Source: CAZVWJ01 sp964631325 | Lineage (GTDB): Bacteria; T1Sed10-126 | DNA: 60,927 bases | NCBI GenBank assembly: GCA_964631325.1 | Contig: CAZVWJ010000013.1 | Span: forward strand, 1-60,927 | Reading direction: 5' to 3' | Translations under genes and position numbers: made by a program | The notes under the pieces: generated by a model | The model's input: only the letters and a program-made list of their open reading frames with translations | Databases searched by the model: none | Told to the model about the DNA's origin: nothing | In this document: positions 23,507 through 31,976 of the stretch, in pieces | Layout of the letters: every line of letters begins with the position of its first letter | Numbering within the stretch: the first letter of the stretch is position 1

Positions 23507-25114
23507 GTGGTGGAAGCTTCGTTTCCCGGCACTCACAGCAGTGTTAACCTCCGGCCCCTGCGAACAGTTCAAACACCGGAAAAAGTTGCTGTTTTTCAGT
23601 TCACAAAATTGGGGGATATTTACACAACTCTGCCGTTAGTTAAACAATTGCGCCGGGTATATCCCGAGAGCCGGTTGCTTTATTATACGGATAAAAAATA
23701 CGCCGGGGCCCTGGAACCGGTGCCTGAAATTGACCGGGTTGTAACTTTTCCCGTCCGGACCTGGAAAGAGCAAATAGAGGCAGGCGAGTTTGAGTTTGAG
23801 CGGGCCCGCGAGTGGTTGGCTGAAGTCCCCCGGCCAGATTTAATTTACAACTGCCACGACAGTTTCCGAGCGGCCGTGCTCTCCGAATTACTGGAACCAA
23901 AAGTTGCGGCCGGACTTCGTTTTGACCCGGGCGAGGGGCTGGTTGTCTCGGGGACTCTGTTTAGTCTCTGGAAAATATATTTACCCTATGTCCTGGAAAG
24001 CAACCACCTGGATCCCTATGAAACGCCGGATCTCTTTTCCGTTGCTCAACAGCAGTTGCTCCGGTTTGGATTTGAGGCGGATAATTCCTATCAACTCCCC
24101 GGACCGGAAGCCCTTCCGCCGGTAGAGATTAATGCGGCCCGGTTTAATCTCGGCTTGATCCTGGCCGCAGGCTGGCCCACCAAGCAGTGGCCGGTTGACT
24201 GCGTTAAGGAGTTTATAGAGACCGGAAGAGGGGAGAGGACTTTTTATTTGCTCGGGGGAGAAGACGTAGCTGACGCCGGGGAAGAACTTGCCGCCGGACG
24301 CGATAATGTCGTCGACTTAACCGGCCAGACGACACTGGCTGAAACAGCGGCGGTGCTGGCGGAGCTGGATTTAGTAATTTCTAACGACACCGGTCCCCTG
24401 CACCTGGCCGGCTGGCTTGGTCTACCGGTGATTACTCTCTGCGGGCCGACACAGATCGGCCCCAGTGGTCCGGGCCCCGGGGTAATCTTACAGGGTCGGG
24501 TGGACTGTGCCGGCTGTCAGAGCCATGAGTGCCGGCATAATTCCCTGGAGTGTCTCCGGCAGATTAAGCCGGAACTGCTGGCTGAGCTGGCCAATGATTT
24601 TCAGGCCGGAGGTTCGCTTATCAAGTCGGCTCAAGGTCTTGCTTCCGGTTACGGAGGAATTAGATTTTTGCTCCGGGAAGCCGGAGAACCCTACAATTAT
24701 CGCCGGTATCCGGCTGAGCTTGAAACTCCGTCAGAAATCAGGGGGACACTCCTTAACTGGCTGGCGACGTTTTTACTGGGCCAGTTAAATTCAACTTTTC
24801 ATCCGGCCAGTGGTGATCTGCAGACTGAAAACGATCTGCTTGATCGGCTTGGGGAGGTTGATTTTTCCCGACCGGGGTTGAAGTCTGAGCTTAAAAATTT
24901 GCGCCAGGCCCAACGCGAATTAGAAGAGAAGTGGAAGGCTGAGGAGTCGAAGGTGGACTGGAGCGCCGAGTTGCCGCTTGGCCCTTATCTTGCCGGACTG
25001 GGGATGGTGGTTGCCGGGCGTCGCTCCGGCAGTGCGCGGGTTATCCGTCGATACCAGAAAAAAGCGCTGGAATCGATTGAAAAATACCTGACTTTATTCG
25101 AAAATATGTGTTGA
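23507..25114 (+). CDS. glycosyltransferase family 9-like protein (second)
   Basis: 535 aa from the first standard start (GTG 23507). GT9 motifs: VAVFQFTKLGDIYTTLPLVKQLRRVYP, LVISNDTGPLHLAGWLGLPVITLCGP, and a CAGCQSHECRHNSLECL cysteine cluster. It is a paralogue of the preceding gene. The frame stays open and homologous upstream (LLQVLLYHCVVEAS aligns with the first copy's LYSLIHYHLAVRHW) back to 23402. There an ATT stands 9 bases after GGGAGG (23387-23392), so translation may begin at this ATT, overlapping the first gene. Confidence 0.8.
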   Translation: MVEASFPGTHSSVNLRPLRTVQTPEKVAVFQFTKLGDIYTTLPLVKQLRRVYPESRLLYYTDKKYAGALEPVPEIDRVVTFPVRTWKEQIEAGEFEFERAREWLAEVPRPDLIYNCHDSFRAAVLSELLEPKVAAGLRFDPGEGLVVSGTLFSLWKIYLPYVLESNHLDPYETPDLFSVAQQQLLRFGFEADNSYQLPGPEALPPVEINAARFNLGLILAAGWPTKQWPVDCVKEFIETGRGERTFYLLGGEDVADAGEELAAGRDNVVDLTGQTTLAETAAVLAELDLVISNDTGPLHLAGWLGLPVITLCGPTQIGPSGPGPGVILQGRVDCAGCQSHECRHNSLECLRQIKPELLAELANDFQAGGSLIKSAQGLASGYGGIRFLLREAGEPYNYRRYPAELETPSEIRGTLLNWLATFLLGQLNSTFHPASGDLQTENDLLDRLGEVDFSRPGLKSELKNLRQAQRELEEKWKAEESKVDWSAELPLGPYLAGLGMVVAGRRSGSARVIRRYQKKALESIEKYLTLFENMC

Positions 25115-25127
25115 GGATATTTAACTT

Positions 25128-26792
25128 ATGAATGAAAATATTACCGAAAATATAAACAATTCTTTATTTTCTTCCCCCGAGGACAAATCCCGCCTGCTGG
25201 AGATAGAGTCGGCTTCGCCTCCGCCTGATTACTACAGTTTTGACGAACTAACCACCTATGACGAAGCAAAGACACCGTTAACTGTAGTTTGTGGAGTGGA
25301 GAATTTTAAGGCGCTTTATTCTTTGCGAGAACATCTGCGGAGGAATACGGCTATCCTTGCAGAACCTGATTTACACCGGCTTCGTCACCTTTTTGAAAAC
25401 TTTGATCTGTCCGGGTTGATGGCCGAAAATAATATCTACGTTGTCAGCGGAGAAGACGTTAAGCACCTGGGAGATGCAATCGAGCAATATTTTACCATTG
25501 CCATCTCCACGGAAATTTTTACCGTTCCGCCCATGGAAGATCGGGAAGGTGAATTTGCAGAGGGAATTGAGAGTTTAAAAAAATTCCGGCATACTTCCCG
25601 CAGTAATCAGCAGACCCTGGATAAATTTCTGACCGACTGGTATGTTTATTTTGCCAAAAATTTAGATGATTATTTTCAGACCCGGCCGATTTCCCGGCTC
25701 CGTGACGGTCTGCGGGGCCAGACCTGTACGATTGTCGGTCCCGGGCCGACCCTTGATCACCAGGTTGACCTGCTGGAAAAGTTGAGTTCCGGCTGGCTGA
25801 TTTCAGTGGACACCGCCCTGCCTTTGCTGACTGACCGAGGAATTATTCCCGATTTTGTGGTTACCGTTGACGCCGGGGAGGATAACCTGGAATACCTGGA
25901 AGGAATACCGGCTGAAACCACCCTTGTCTGTCCCGCTTACATGGATCCAAAAGTGGTTAATTTAACTGATGATTTCTATATTTTTGAACCCAATTTTCCT
26001 GCTGCAATCTGGCTGTATCCCGAGTTTGATTCTCCCGGCCTGCTGGCAATGTCCGGTTCGGTTTCGACCACGGCTGTGGACCTGGCTAAATTGTTGAATC
26101 CGGCCCGCTGTTTTCTTTTGGGGGTGGATCTTAGTTATCCAAATTTACTTGCTTTTTCGCGTCTCCATCCCCGGTATAATAAGTTCACTGAAAACCTGGA
26201 CAGGTTCACCACTTTACCCGAACAAAATTTACATAAAATCCAGGAAAAAGAGACGCTTACTGTGACTCACCGGGGGAAGCAGTTGTTAACTTCCGAACTT
26301 TTTGTAAACTGGAAAAGTTTTTTTGAATATTTGATTGAGGGGGCGGATTTTCCGGTGTTCAGAAGCTCTGCGGGGGCTCTGCCGCTCAATCATACGCGGC
26401 CTTTGCCGGCGCAAGAAAAAATCCCCCGGCCGGAGAAAAAGGTTCTCCGGGAAGAGGGGAGTGAGCCGGATACTGACTGGGTGGACCTGAAGGAAAAACT
26501 GGAGGTTCTGCAGGAAAATGTCTCCTCCCTGGAAGCAGAACTGCAGGTGATTGGCTCCCTGGTGAGGCGCAATAAAGATATCAGTGCCCAGTGGCTTAAT
26601 TTCACCCGGATAATCGGGGAAAAAGAGGAAATTGTCTCTTATTTCCAATGGGAAGTAAGCCGGTTGACCAGGGAACTGCGCGAGGTAACTCCGGAGGATC
26701 AGTCAGAAATTTTCCACCGGCAGTTCAGGCGCTGGGAAAGATTGCTCAAAGCTACCCGGGAAGGGTTGGAGACGGCGCTTGACGAACTTTAG
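25128..26792 (+). CDS. motility accessory factor, DUF115 / MAF_flag10 family
   Basis: Maf-type proteins attach nonulosonic or other sugars to flagellin. The diagnostic DUF115 core is at about residues 195-330: TCTIVGPGPTLDHQVDLLEKL, SVDTALPLLTDRGIIPDFVVTVDAG, and MSGSVSTTAVDLAKLLNPARCFLLGVDLSYP. An N-terminal domain (residues 1-190) and a C-terminal coiled coil (EVLQENVSSLEAELQVIGSL) complete 554 aa. No pseudaminic or legionaminic acid synthesis genes are in the window, so the donor sugar is unknown. Adjacent glycosyltransferases support a flagellin-modification role. Confidence 0.85.
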   Translation: MNENITENINNSLFSSPEDKSRLLEIESASPPPDYYSFDELTTYDEAKTPLTVVCGVENFKALYSLREHLRRNTAILAEPDLHRLRHLFENFDLSGLMAENNIYVVSGEDVKHLGDAIEQYFTIAISTEIFTVPPMEDREGEFAEGIESLKKFRHTSRSNQQTLDKFLTDWYVYFAKNLDDYFQTRPISRLRDGLRGQTCTIVGPGPTLDHQVDLLEKLSSGWLISVDTALPLLTDRGIIPDFVVTVDAGEDNLEYLEGIPAETTLVCPAYMDPKVVNLTDDFYIFEPNFPAAIWLYPEFDSPGLLAMSGSVSTTAVDLAKLLNPARCFLLGVDLSYPNLLAFSRLHPRYNKFTENLDRFTTLPEQNLHKIQEKETLTVTHRGKQLLTSELFVNWKSFFEYLIEGADFPVFRSSAGALPLNHTRPLPAQEKIPRPEKKVLREEGSEPDTDWVDLKEKLEVLQENVSSLEAELQVIGSLVRRNKDISAQWLNFTRIIGEKEEIVSYFQWEVSRLTRELREVTPEDQSEIFHRQFRRWERLLKATREGLETALDEL

Positions 26793-26810
26793 ATCCGGAG
26801 GATACTTTGG

Positions 26811-27899
26811 ATGTTAAATTGTTTTGGTAGCCCCTATGGAAACATCGGTTACGCAGTTCATACCCGTAATTTTTTTGGTGCCCTGGGCCGGGAAATACCG
26901 CTAAAACTTTATCCGCTGACGACAAACCGCTCCGGGTTTGAACTGGATCACGAAATAGCTCGATTACTGGCCCGGCCGCTCCGGATAGATCCATGCGAAC
27001 CACAGCTTTACCTCGCTTCGCCGGAACAACTGGCTGATTTCCAGGGGGACCTTATGGTAGGGTACACTGTTTTTGAGGGGACAGACTTTACCGAGAATCA
27101 ATGGGCGGGGATTACGAACATGGACTATCTCTGGGTTCCCTCGCGCTGGGCTAAGCGGGTTTTAGTGGATAAAGGTCTGGCTCCGGAAAAAGTCAGCATA
27201 GTGCCGGAGGGTGTGAACCCGGAAATTTATAACTCTAACGTTTCGCCGCTGGAGGACTACTATAACCCGGATAAATTTACTTTTCTCAGCGTTGGAAAAT
27301 GGGAACCTCGCAAGGCTCCCCAGGAGCTACTGCAGGTGTTTACCCGGGTGTTTGAAGGCCGAGATGATGTGCGGCTTTTGCTGGCCGCGGAAAATCCCTT
27401 CCACGAGGAAATAGATCCGGCCGAAGAGATAAAAAAAATGGCTCTGCCGGATAAACCCGAGATTGTTACCGTCCCCCGGCTCCCTGACTCCAACCACATG
27501 GCCCGGCTCTACAGAAGTGCGGACCTGTTTGTCCTGTTTACCCGGGCCGAGGGCTGGGGACTGCCGGTGATGGAAGCAATGGCCTGTGGCACTCCGGCCC
27601 TGGTTACCGGTTATGGGCCGATGAATGATTACATGACAGCGGAGTATTCATTTCCCGTCGAGCCGGAATCTCTTAAACCAATCCCGGTTACTAATGGCTA
27701 TCCCGAGGGGTCCGAACACGGGGTCTGGGCTGAACCGGATTACCAGAAAATGGCCGAGGTAATGCACGCGGCCGTTCGACAGAAAAGGCGGGTGGCCCGG
27801 ATGGGAGAATTGGCCGAGGAAAAAATGCATTTTCGGTGGAGCTGGGCAAACGCGGCTGTGAAGGCAAAAAAGGTGCTCGAACGAAAGGAACTGATTTAG
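26811..27899 (+). CDS. glycosyltransferase family 4 (group 1)
   Basis: 362 aa. N-terminal GT-B domain with GNIGYAVHTRNFFGALGREIPLKLYPL; C-terminal GT4 signature VPEGVNPEIYN, FLSVGKWEPRKAPQELLQVF, and the donor-binding stretch LFTRAEGWGLPVMEAMACGTPALVTGYG (E-x7-E). Retaining activity on a nucleotide sugar is expected. It ends four bases before the sulfatase-fold ATG, in the same operon as Maf. Confidence 0.88.
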   Translation: MLNCFGSPYGNIGYAVHTRNFFGALGREIPLKLYPLTTNRSGFELDHEIARLLARPLRIDPCEPQLYLASPEQLADFQGDLMVGYTVFEGTDFTENQWAGITNMDYLWVPSRWAKRVLVDKGLAPEKVSIVPEGVNPEIYNSNVSPLEDYYNPDKFTFLSVGKWEPRKAPQELLQVFTRVFEGRDDVRLLLAAENPFHEEIDPAEEIKKMALPDKPEIVTVPRLPDSNHMARLYRSADLFVLFTRAEGWGLPVMEAMACGTPALVTGYGPMNDYMTAEYSFPVEPESLKPIPVTNGYPEGSEHGVWAEPDYQKMAEVMHAAVRQKRRVARMGELAEEKMHFRWSWANAAVKAKKVLERKELI

Positions 27900-27901
27900 T
27901 G

Positions 27902-29518
27902 ATGCAAAATTGTTTAATCTGTCTGGTTGATTCGCTCAGGTATGATACTCTTCCGAATACACCGCCGGCTGAACTTTTCCGTGAACTCGGAGTCGAGGAA
28001 AACCTTGAGACCCCGGCTCTTGCTGAATTATTAAAGCGGGGAACCCAATTACCCAATCTTCATACTACCTTTCCGGCTACTCCGCCTGCGGTGGCTAGCC
28101 TGCTGACAGGGCAGTATCCGCGCGAGCATGGTTTATGTGGGTTTTATCGTCCCCTGCAATCCGAAGTTCAAACCCTGGCAGATTATTTTAATCAGGCCGG
28201 TTTTCACACGATTATAATGAATGGGATGCAACTGTTTGAAAAAGCCGGGATTCAGCAGCGATTTGATGAACATCTGCAAGGACCACTCGCCAGGGCCGGC
28301 GAGCGGATTACCGAACTCAACGAGGCGGACGAACGAGTTTTTGTTTACCTGCATACGTTTGACGTGCACCACCCCTATTTAATTTCGAAATTTCCTTCCT
28401 GTGCAGAATACCATGATCCAATTGTGAGCGTGGCCAACAGTCTTGCCGCCCAGCTCGGCGAGGGGAGGGAATTTAGCCGGGCTGATGCAATTGAACAGTG
28501 TGATGAGCCTGGAATTCCTTTTCGGGCTCATAAGGACTTGCCTGTATGGGATTTTATGCACCGGGTTCGGCGAGAATACATTGAACGAGAAGGGAAAATC
28601 CGGGAGCCGATTAAATTATTGGCCGACCTTTACACCCGGGGTATCAGCCATTTTGACCAGTTTCAACTGGCGCCGCTGGTAGAATTTTTGGTAAATACTT
28701 CCACGGGCCGGGATACTCTTTTCCTTTTAACCGCCGATCATGGGGAACTGCCCCGACAGGGAAAAAATCATATGACTTTTGATCACGGGGGTAAGCCGGA
28801 AGAAAATATCGTTCGTGTCCCGGGAATCGTAATGAATAATAAAGAATCACTTGAATTCAACTCCGAAAATCAATTAACCAGTTTTGTTGACATTGTTCCG
28901 ACCCTGTTGTCAGAAATGAGCGTGGTGGAGCCCTCCGGGGATTTTTCCGGGATCGATCTCCACGATGAAAGTCCGGCTGAACGAAAAATTTACGTGGAAT
29001 ACAGCACGGCTGTGCGAGAACATGAAGAAAAGGGAGAAGTGTTCCCCCGGCATGCACTGCTTGAATGGCAGGGAATTTTGACCCCTTCCGGTTATAAGCT
29101 TTACCGCCGGGGAGAAAAGTTAACCGAGGCTGATTATGAATTACCTCTGGCTGAATTTTTCCGACGGGCACTTGCTAAAAAACTTCAGCGCTGGCCGGAA
29201 GATTATTTTATCGACCAGTGTGTGAAGGATTTTGAAGGAGCTGATAACCGTCAATCCCGGGAAGAATTTGTAGAAAATTTGGGAGATGACGAGCATGATA
29301 GTTACCTGGAGCTTTACCGGTGGGATAAAGATCCGGCCGAGACGACCAATTTGCTGGCTGATGGTGATTCGGAAAAGCAAAAAATAGCTCGAGATCTCGA
29401 AGCTGATCTCTGTCTACGTTTTCCATATCCACAGGAGCTTGAGTCAAAAGAGACTGAATTAAGCGGCGAAGAGGAGGATGAACTCCGGGAATCCCTGGAA
29501 GGATTAGGCTATTTGTAG
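27902..29518 (+). CDS. sulfatase / alkaline phosphatase superfamily enzyme with Thr nucleophile
   Basis: Metal-binding motifs of the superfamily are clear: LVDSLRYDTL at residues ~6-15, the nucleophile loop TFPATPPAVASLLTGQYPREHG and the C-terminal TADHGELPRQGKNHMTFDHG. The Cys or Ser that becomes formylglycine in true sulfatases (C/S-x-P-x-R) is absent. A Thr occupies the position, as in phosphotransferases and phosphodiesterases of this fold. It is cytosolic by sequence (no signal peptide or membrane helix). Start at ATG 27902, or GTG 27899 overlapping the upstream stop; the longer frame from 27836 is unlikely. Probably modifies a nucleotide-linked or protein-linked glycan. Confidence 0.8.
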   Translation: MQNCLICLVDSLRYDTLPNTPPAELFRELGVEENLETPALAELLKRGTQLPNLHTTFPATPPAVASLLTGQYPREHGLCGFYRPLQSEVQTLADYFNQAGFHTIIMNGMQLFEKAGIQQRFDEHLQGPLARAGERITELNEADERVFVYLHTFDVHHPYLISKFPSCAEYHDPIVSVANSLAAQLGEGREFSRADAIEQCDEPGIPFRAHKDLPVWDFMHRVRREYIEREGKIREPIKLLADLYTRGISHFDQFQLAPLVEFLVNTSTGRDTLFLLTADHGELPRQGKNHMTFDHGGKPEENIVRVPGIVMNNKESLEFNSENQLTSFVDIVPTLLSEMSVVEPSGDFSGIDLHDESPAERKIYVEYSTAVREHEEKGEVFPRHALLEWQGILTPSGYKLYRRGEKLTEADYELPLAEFFRRALAKKLQRWPEDYFIDQCVKDFEGADNRQSREEFVENLGDDEHDSYLELYRWDKDPAETTNLLADGDSEKQKIARDLEADLCLRFPYPQELESKETELSGEEEDELRESLEGLGYL

Positions 29519-29536
29519 TTATTTGTGCTTTACTAC

Positions 29537-29565
29537 TTGACAGAATAAAGTTGGTTACTTATATT
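29537..29565 (+). promoter_or_regulatory. strong sigma-A promoter
   Basis: TTGACA (29537-29542), a 17-base spacer and TATATT (29560-29565). It drives the three-gene group starting at 29658, with a ~85-nt leader. Confidence 0.85.
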
Positions 29566-29657
29566 AATTTAGCTGCGTTGACATTCCTACCTTTCTTGAA
29601 GGCATTGAAATGGGTAGCATTCTTCTCCTTAAATGAGGGAAATCCTTTTCAGAACTG

Positions 29658-30383
29658 ATGAAAATTGACGGACCTGACGAATTAATGGGGCTATTTTTTA
29701 AATACGGGATTAAAAAGCTGCCAGTGGCTAAAGAAGGGCAGGTCAGGGGTAGTGTGAATAAGTCAGCGTTGACCAGCCAGCTACGAAAAACAGACCATTT
29801 TGGACGAAACGTAGTTAGCTTGATCGAAAAATTAATGGAGCCGGCAGATCGAAATTTGCTTTCCCGCCTGCGGCAAAAACTGGAAAGAGAGGAAATTACC
29901 GGGATACCAGTTATCAGTTTTTCCGGTGAACTCCAACGGGTTATAACCCCGGGGATTCTCCAAACAGAAAAAGAAAGTGGAAAATACCTGGATGAAGCAA
30001 CCCAGCGGGCTTTGTTTGAAAAATTGCTCCGTTTTTTTCCGTTTCCGATTGAACTGCTGGCAAATGGGAGTCAAATATTTACAAATGAAATTTTCTCCGA
30101 AAAAGAAGATTCTGTGTGTGAGTGGACCAGTCTGGAGCTTGAAGAGGAGCGTTACACAATTAAAGTCTACTTTCCGGCCGTTGTTTTTGCTATGAACAAT
30201 TCCTTGAAATCCCTTCGAGAAGGGGAGGATATTAAACTTAGAGAGCTTTTGGAAGAGGTTGAAAATATTCTTCTGGATTCCGCCCAAGCTAATTCGGATT
30301 CTACTTCCAGAGCGGCGGAACTGGTTAATTTGCCCCGGCAGACATTTGACTATCGGCGGAAGAAAAATCAGGAAAAAGGTTAG
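29658..30383 (+). CDS. predicted regulatory protein with Fis-type C-terminal helix
   Basis: 241 aa, not recognised as a named family. The first ~100 residues resemble a CBS-like sensory region (PVAKEGQVRGSVNKSAL). The middle (FPFPIELLANGSQIFTNEIF) looks PAS-like. The end (SRAAELVNLPRQTFDYRRKK) has the spacing of a Fis/NtrC-type helix-turn-helix without an AAA+ domain. These assignments are inference from pattern. It begins a group behind a strong promoter; the next gene follows in the same frame right after its stop. Confidence 0.72.
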   Translation: MKIDGPDELMGLFFKYGIKKLPVAKEGQVRGSVNKSALTSQLRKTDHFGRNVVSLIEKLMEPADRNLLSRLRQKLEREEITGIPVISFSGELQRVITPGILQTEKESGKYLDEATQRALFEKLLRFFPFPIELLANGSQIFTNEIFSEKEDSVCEWTSLELEEERYTIKVYFPAVVFAMNNSLKSLREGEDIKLRELLEEVENILLDSAQANSDSTSRAAELVNLPRQTFDYRRKKNQEKG

Positions 30384-30467
30384 ATAACAATTTTTAATGA
30401 ATGGGCTGACTACATTCGTGCGGTTGAACCGGAGGTTAGTTTATTACCCCAACTTTTACTGGATAAA

Positions 30468-31082
30468 TTGCCGCTGGAAAGACTTACGGATCAGCAGGAG
30501 GAAGAAGCTTTAAGACATTCACTTCAGTCTTATGAAGAATCGGTATTAACGCTTGAAAATAAAAAAAGTAAAATTCTCGCGGTTAAATTGGACAATGAGT
30601 GGTGGCTTTATGAATATCCCCGGGAATTTTCGGAGAATAATTTGGCTGCTCTGGTCAAATACTTGATAAATGTAAACCGGCTAAAAAATATTCTCCGGAA
30701 GGAGGGAAGAGGGGGGATATATTTTTCCCTGGACCCTCTTATTTACGGACGGAAATATTGGCTGGATACTGTCTGCCACGAGGAATTAAGCAGGTTTGAG
30801 TCAGCACGGGAAGAGATGGACCTCAGTCTTTTTATCTTGCCCGAGGTTTCTCCCGGTAAAATTAAACAAATAGCTCGAAATCTTCGGCAGGGGGATCGGC
30901 CTGGTTGGCTGGGGCAGGAACTGGGAATCCTCAGCCCGTTCACCAGCAGTGAAGAAGCACAGAAAATTGTTGCTCGTCTAAAGAAAAAACTTAGTTTTGG
31001 AGGAGTAAAAATTTGGGAGGCCGGGCAGCATTTTGTGAATTTACACGAGATGAAAAACCGGGTCAAGAAAAACATTGATTAA
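30468..31082 (+). CDS. uncharacterised protein in three-gene regulatory group
   Basis: 204 aa from TTG 30468. The codons upstream to 30384 remain open and protein-like (NEWADYIRAVEPEVSLLPQL), so the real start is probably further left, at a non-standard ATT (30390) ten bases after an AAAAAGG site. Mixed alpha/beta, basic C-terminus, no membrane segment, and no family I recognise. Overlaps the following gene by eight bases. Confidence 0.65.
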   Translation: MPLERLTDQQEEEALRHSLQSYEESVLTLENKKSKILAVKLDNEWWLYEYPREFSENNLAALVKYLINVNRLKNILRKEGRGGIYFSLDPLIYGRKYWLDTVCHEELSRFESAREEMDLSLFILPEVSPGKIKQIARNLRQGDRPGWLGQELGILSPFTSSEEAQKIVARLKKKLSFGGVKIWEAGQHFVNLHEMKNRVKKNID

Positions 31083-31800
31083 ATTACAGGATCTGTATCA
31101 ACAAATTAACAACTTCAGCCAGATAGGTTTTTCTTCGTCAGAAGCTAAATCTTCTGATAGTTTTAAAGACATTCTGGTGGAAGTTGCCTCCCGGTTACGC
31201 GGTCGGGGTATTTCATATATTTTCGAGCTATATTCTGCCTCCAAACCTGTTTATCGTCTACGAAGTGAAAAAAAACCGAAAAACAAGCAAAAAGAGACGT
31301 CAATCAAGTTTAGTTCTAATAAAGAATTGGAAGTTGTTCTGGCAGAAATTGACAATCAGGTTTTTCGAGGTGTGGTAGAAGAACTTCGGTTAATTGGCGA
31401 GGTTATTTTTTCAAAAAAGCAGGTAAGCTACCTGACTGAAGAATTAAATTTGTTTAAAAAACAGCCTTTTCAACAGGAATTGGCTGCTGAGTTTCACCGC
31501 TGGGATCGTTATGATAGTCCTTTCTGGATTTTACGTTGTGACCTGGGGGAAACCTCGGACTGGCGCGAGATCGCTCAGAAATTAAAGCACTTTGCTAAAT
31601 CAAAAGATAAAATTGGCTTGCTTTCTCCGGATCGGTTGGTGGCTTTCTTTCCCGGCCTGGTTCGGGAGGCAAAAATAATTAAAAAGATTACAAAGCGTCT
31701 GAATGAATATTATTCCTCTGACCAGTTGACTCTCACTGCCAGACATATTCCAACGGAGTTAAATAGCTGGACTAAAATTATTGAGCTAATCGAATCTTAG
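31075..31800 (+). CDS. possible degenerate GGDEF-like protein
   Basis: 241 aa. The C-terminal ~110 residues (QQELAAEFHRWDRYDSPFWILRCDL ... KIGLLSPDRLVAFFP ... ITKRLNEYY) follow the secondary-structure pattern of a diguanylate cyclase domain, but the GGDEF active-site motif is absent, so enzymatic activity is unlikely. The N-terminal half resembles a small GAF-like domain (ILVEVASRLRGRGISYIFELYSAS). TTG start overlapping the previous gene. The assignment is weak. Confidence 0.65.
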   Translation: MIKLQDLYQQINNFSQIGFSSSEAKSSDSFKDILVEVASRLRGRGISYIFELYSASKPVYRLRSEKKPKNKQKETSIKFSSNKELEVVLAEIDNQVFRGVVEELRLIGEVIFSKKQVSYLTEELNLFKKQPFQQELAAEFHRWDRYDSPFWILRCDLGETSDWREIAQKLKHFAKSKDKIGLLSPDRLVAFFPGLVREAKIIKKITKRLNEYYSSDQLTLTARHIPTELNSWTKIIELIES

Positions 31801-31887
31801 ACCGAAGGACAAAGTTAACTGCTCACCTAATCTTTTCCCCCTTGATGGGGGAAAATACAAAAGGGGGTGAAAAAGGGTTAAAAGACC

Positions 31888-31933
31888 CTTTACCCCCTCA
31901 CCCTGGCCCTCTCCCACCTGGGGAGAGGGGATT
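31888..31933 (+). repeat. dispersed repeat copy before rho
   Basis: TACCCCCTCACCCTGGCCCT-type sequence with the CTCTCCC/GGGAGAGG core, related to 15668-15712. A TTTTCCCCC-TTGAT-GGGGGAAAA hairpin lies just left (about 31834-31855). Reading through this repeat creates a spurious N-terminal extension on the rho frame. Confidence 0.8.
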
Positions 31934-31976
31934 GGTAAGTAGTTACAGACAAAGTTTATTAAGGAGTGTCTCACTG

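Noticed and set aside
31842..31976. N-terminal extension of the rho reading frame
   Set aside because: The extra 45 residues come from reading through a dispersed repeat (PPHPGPLPPGERG); a proper ribosome site precedes ATG 31977.
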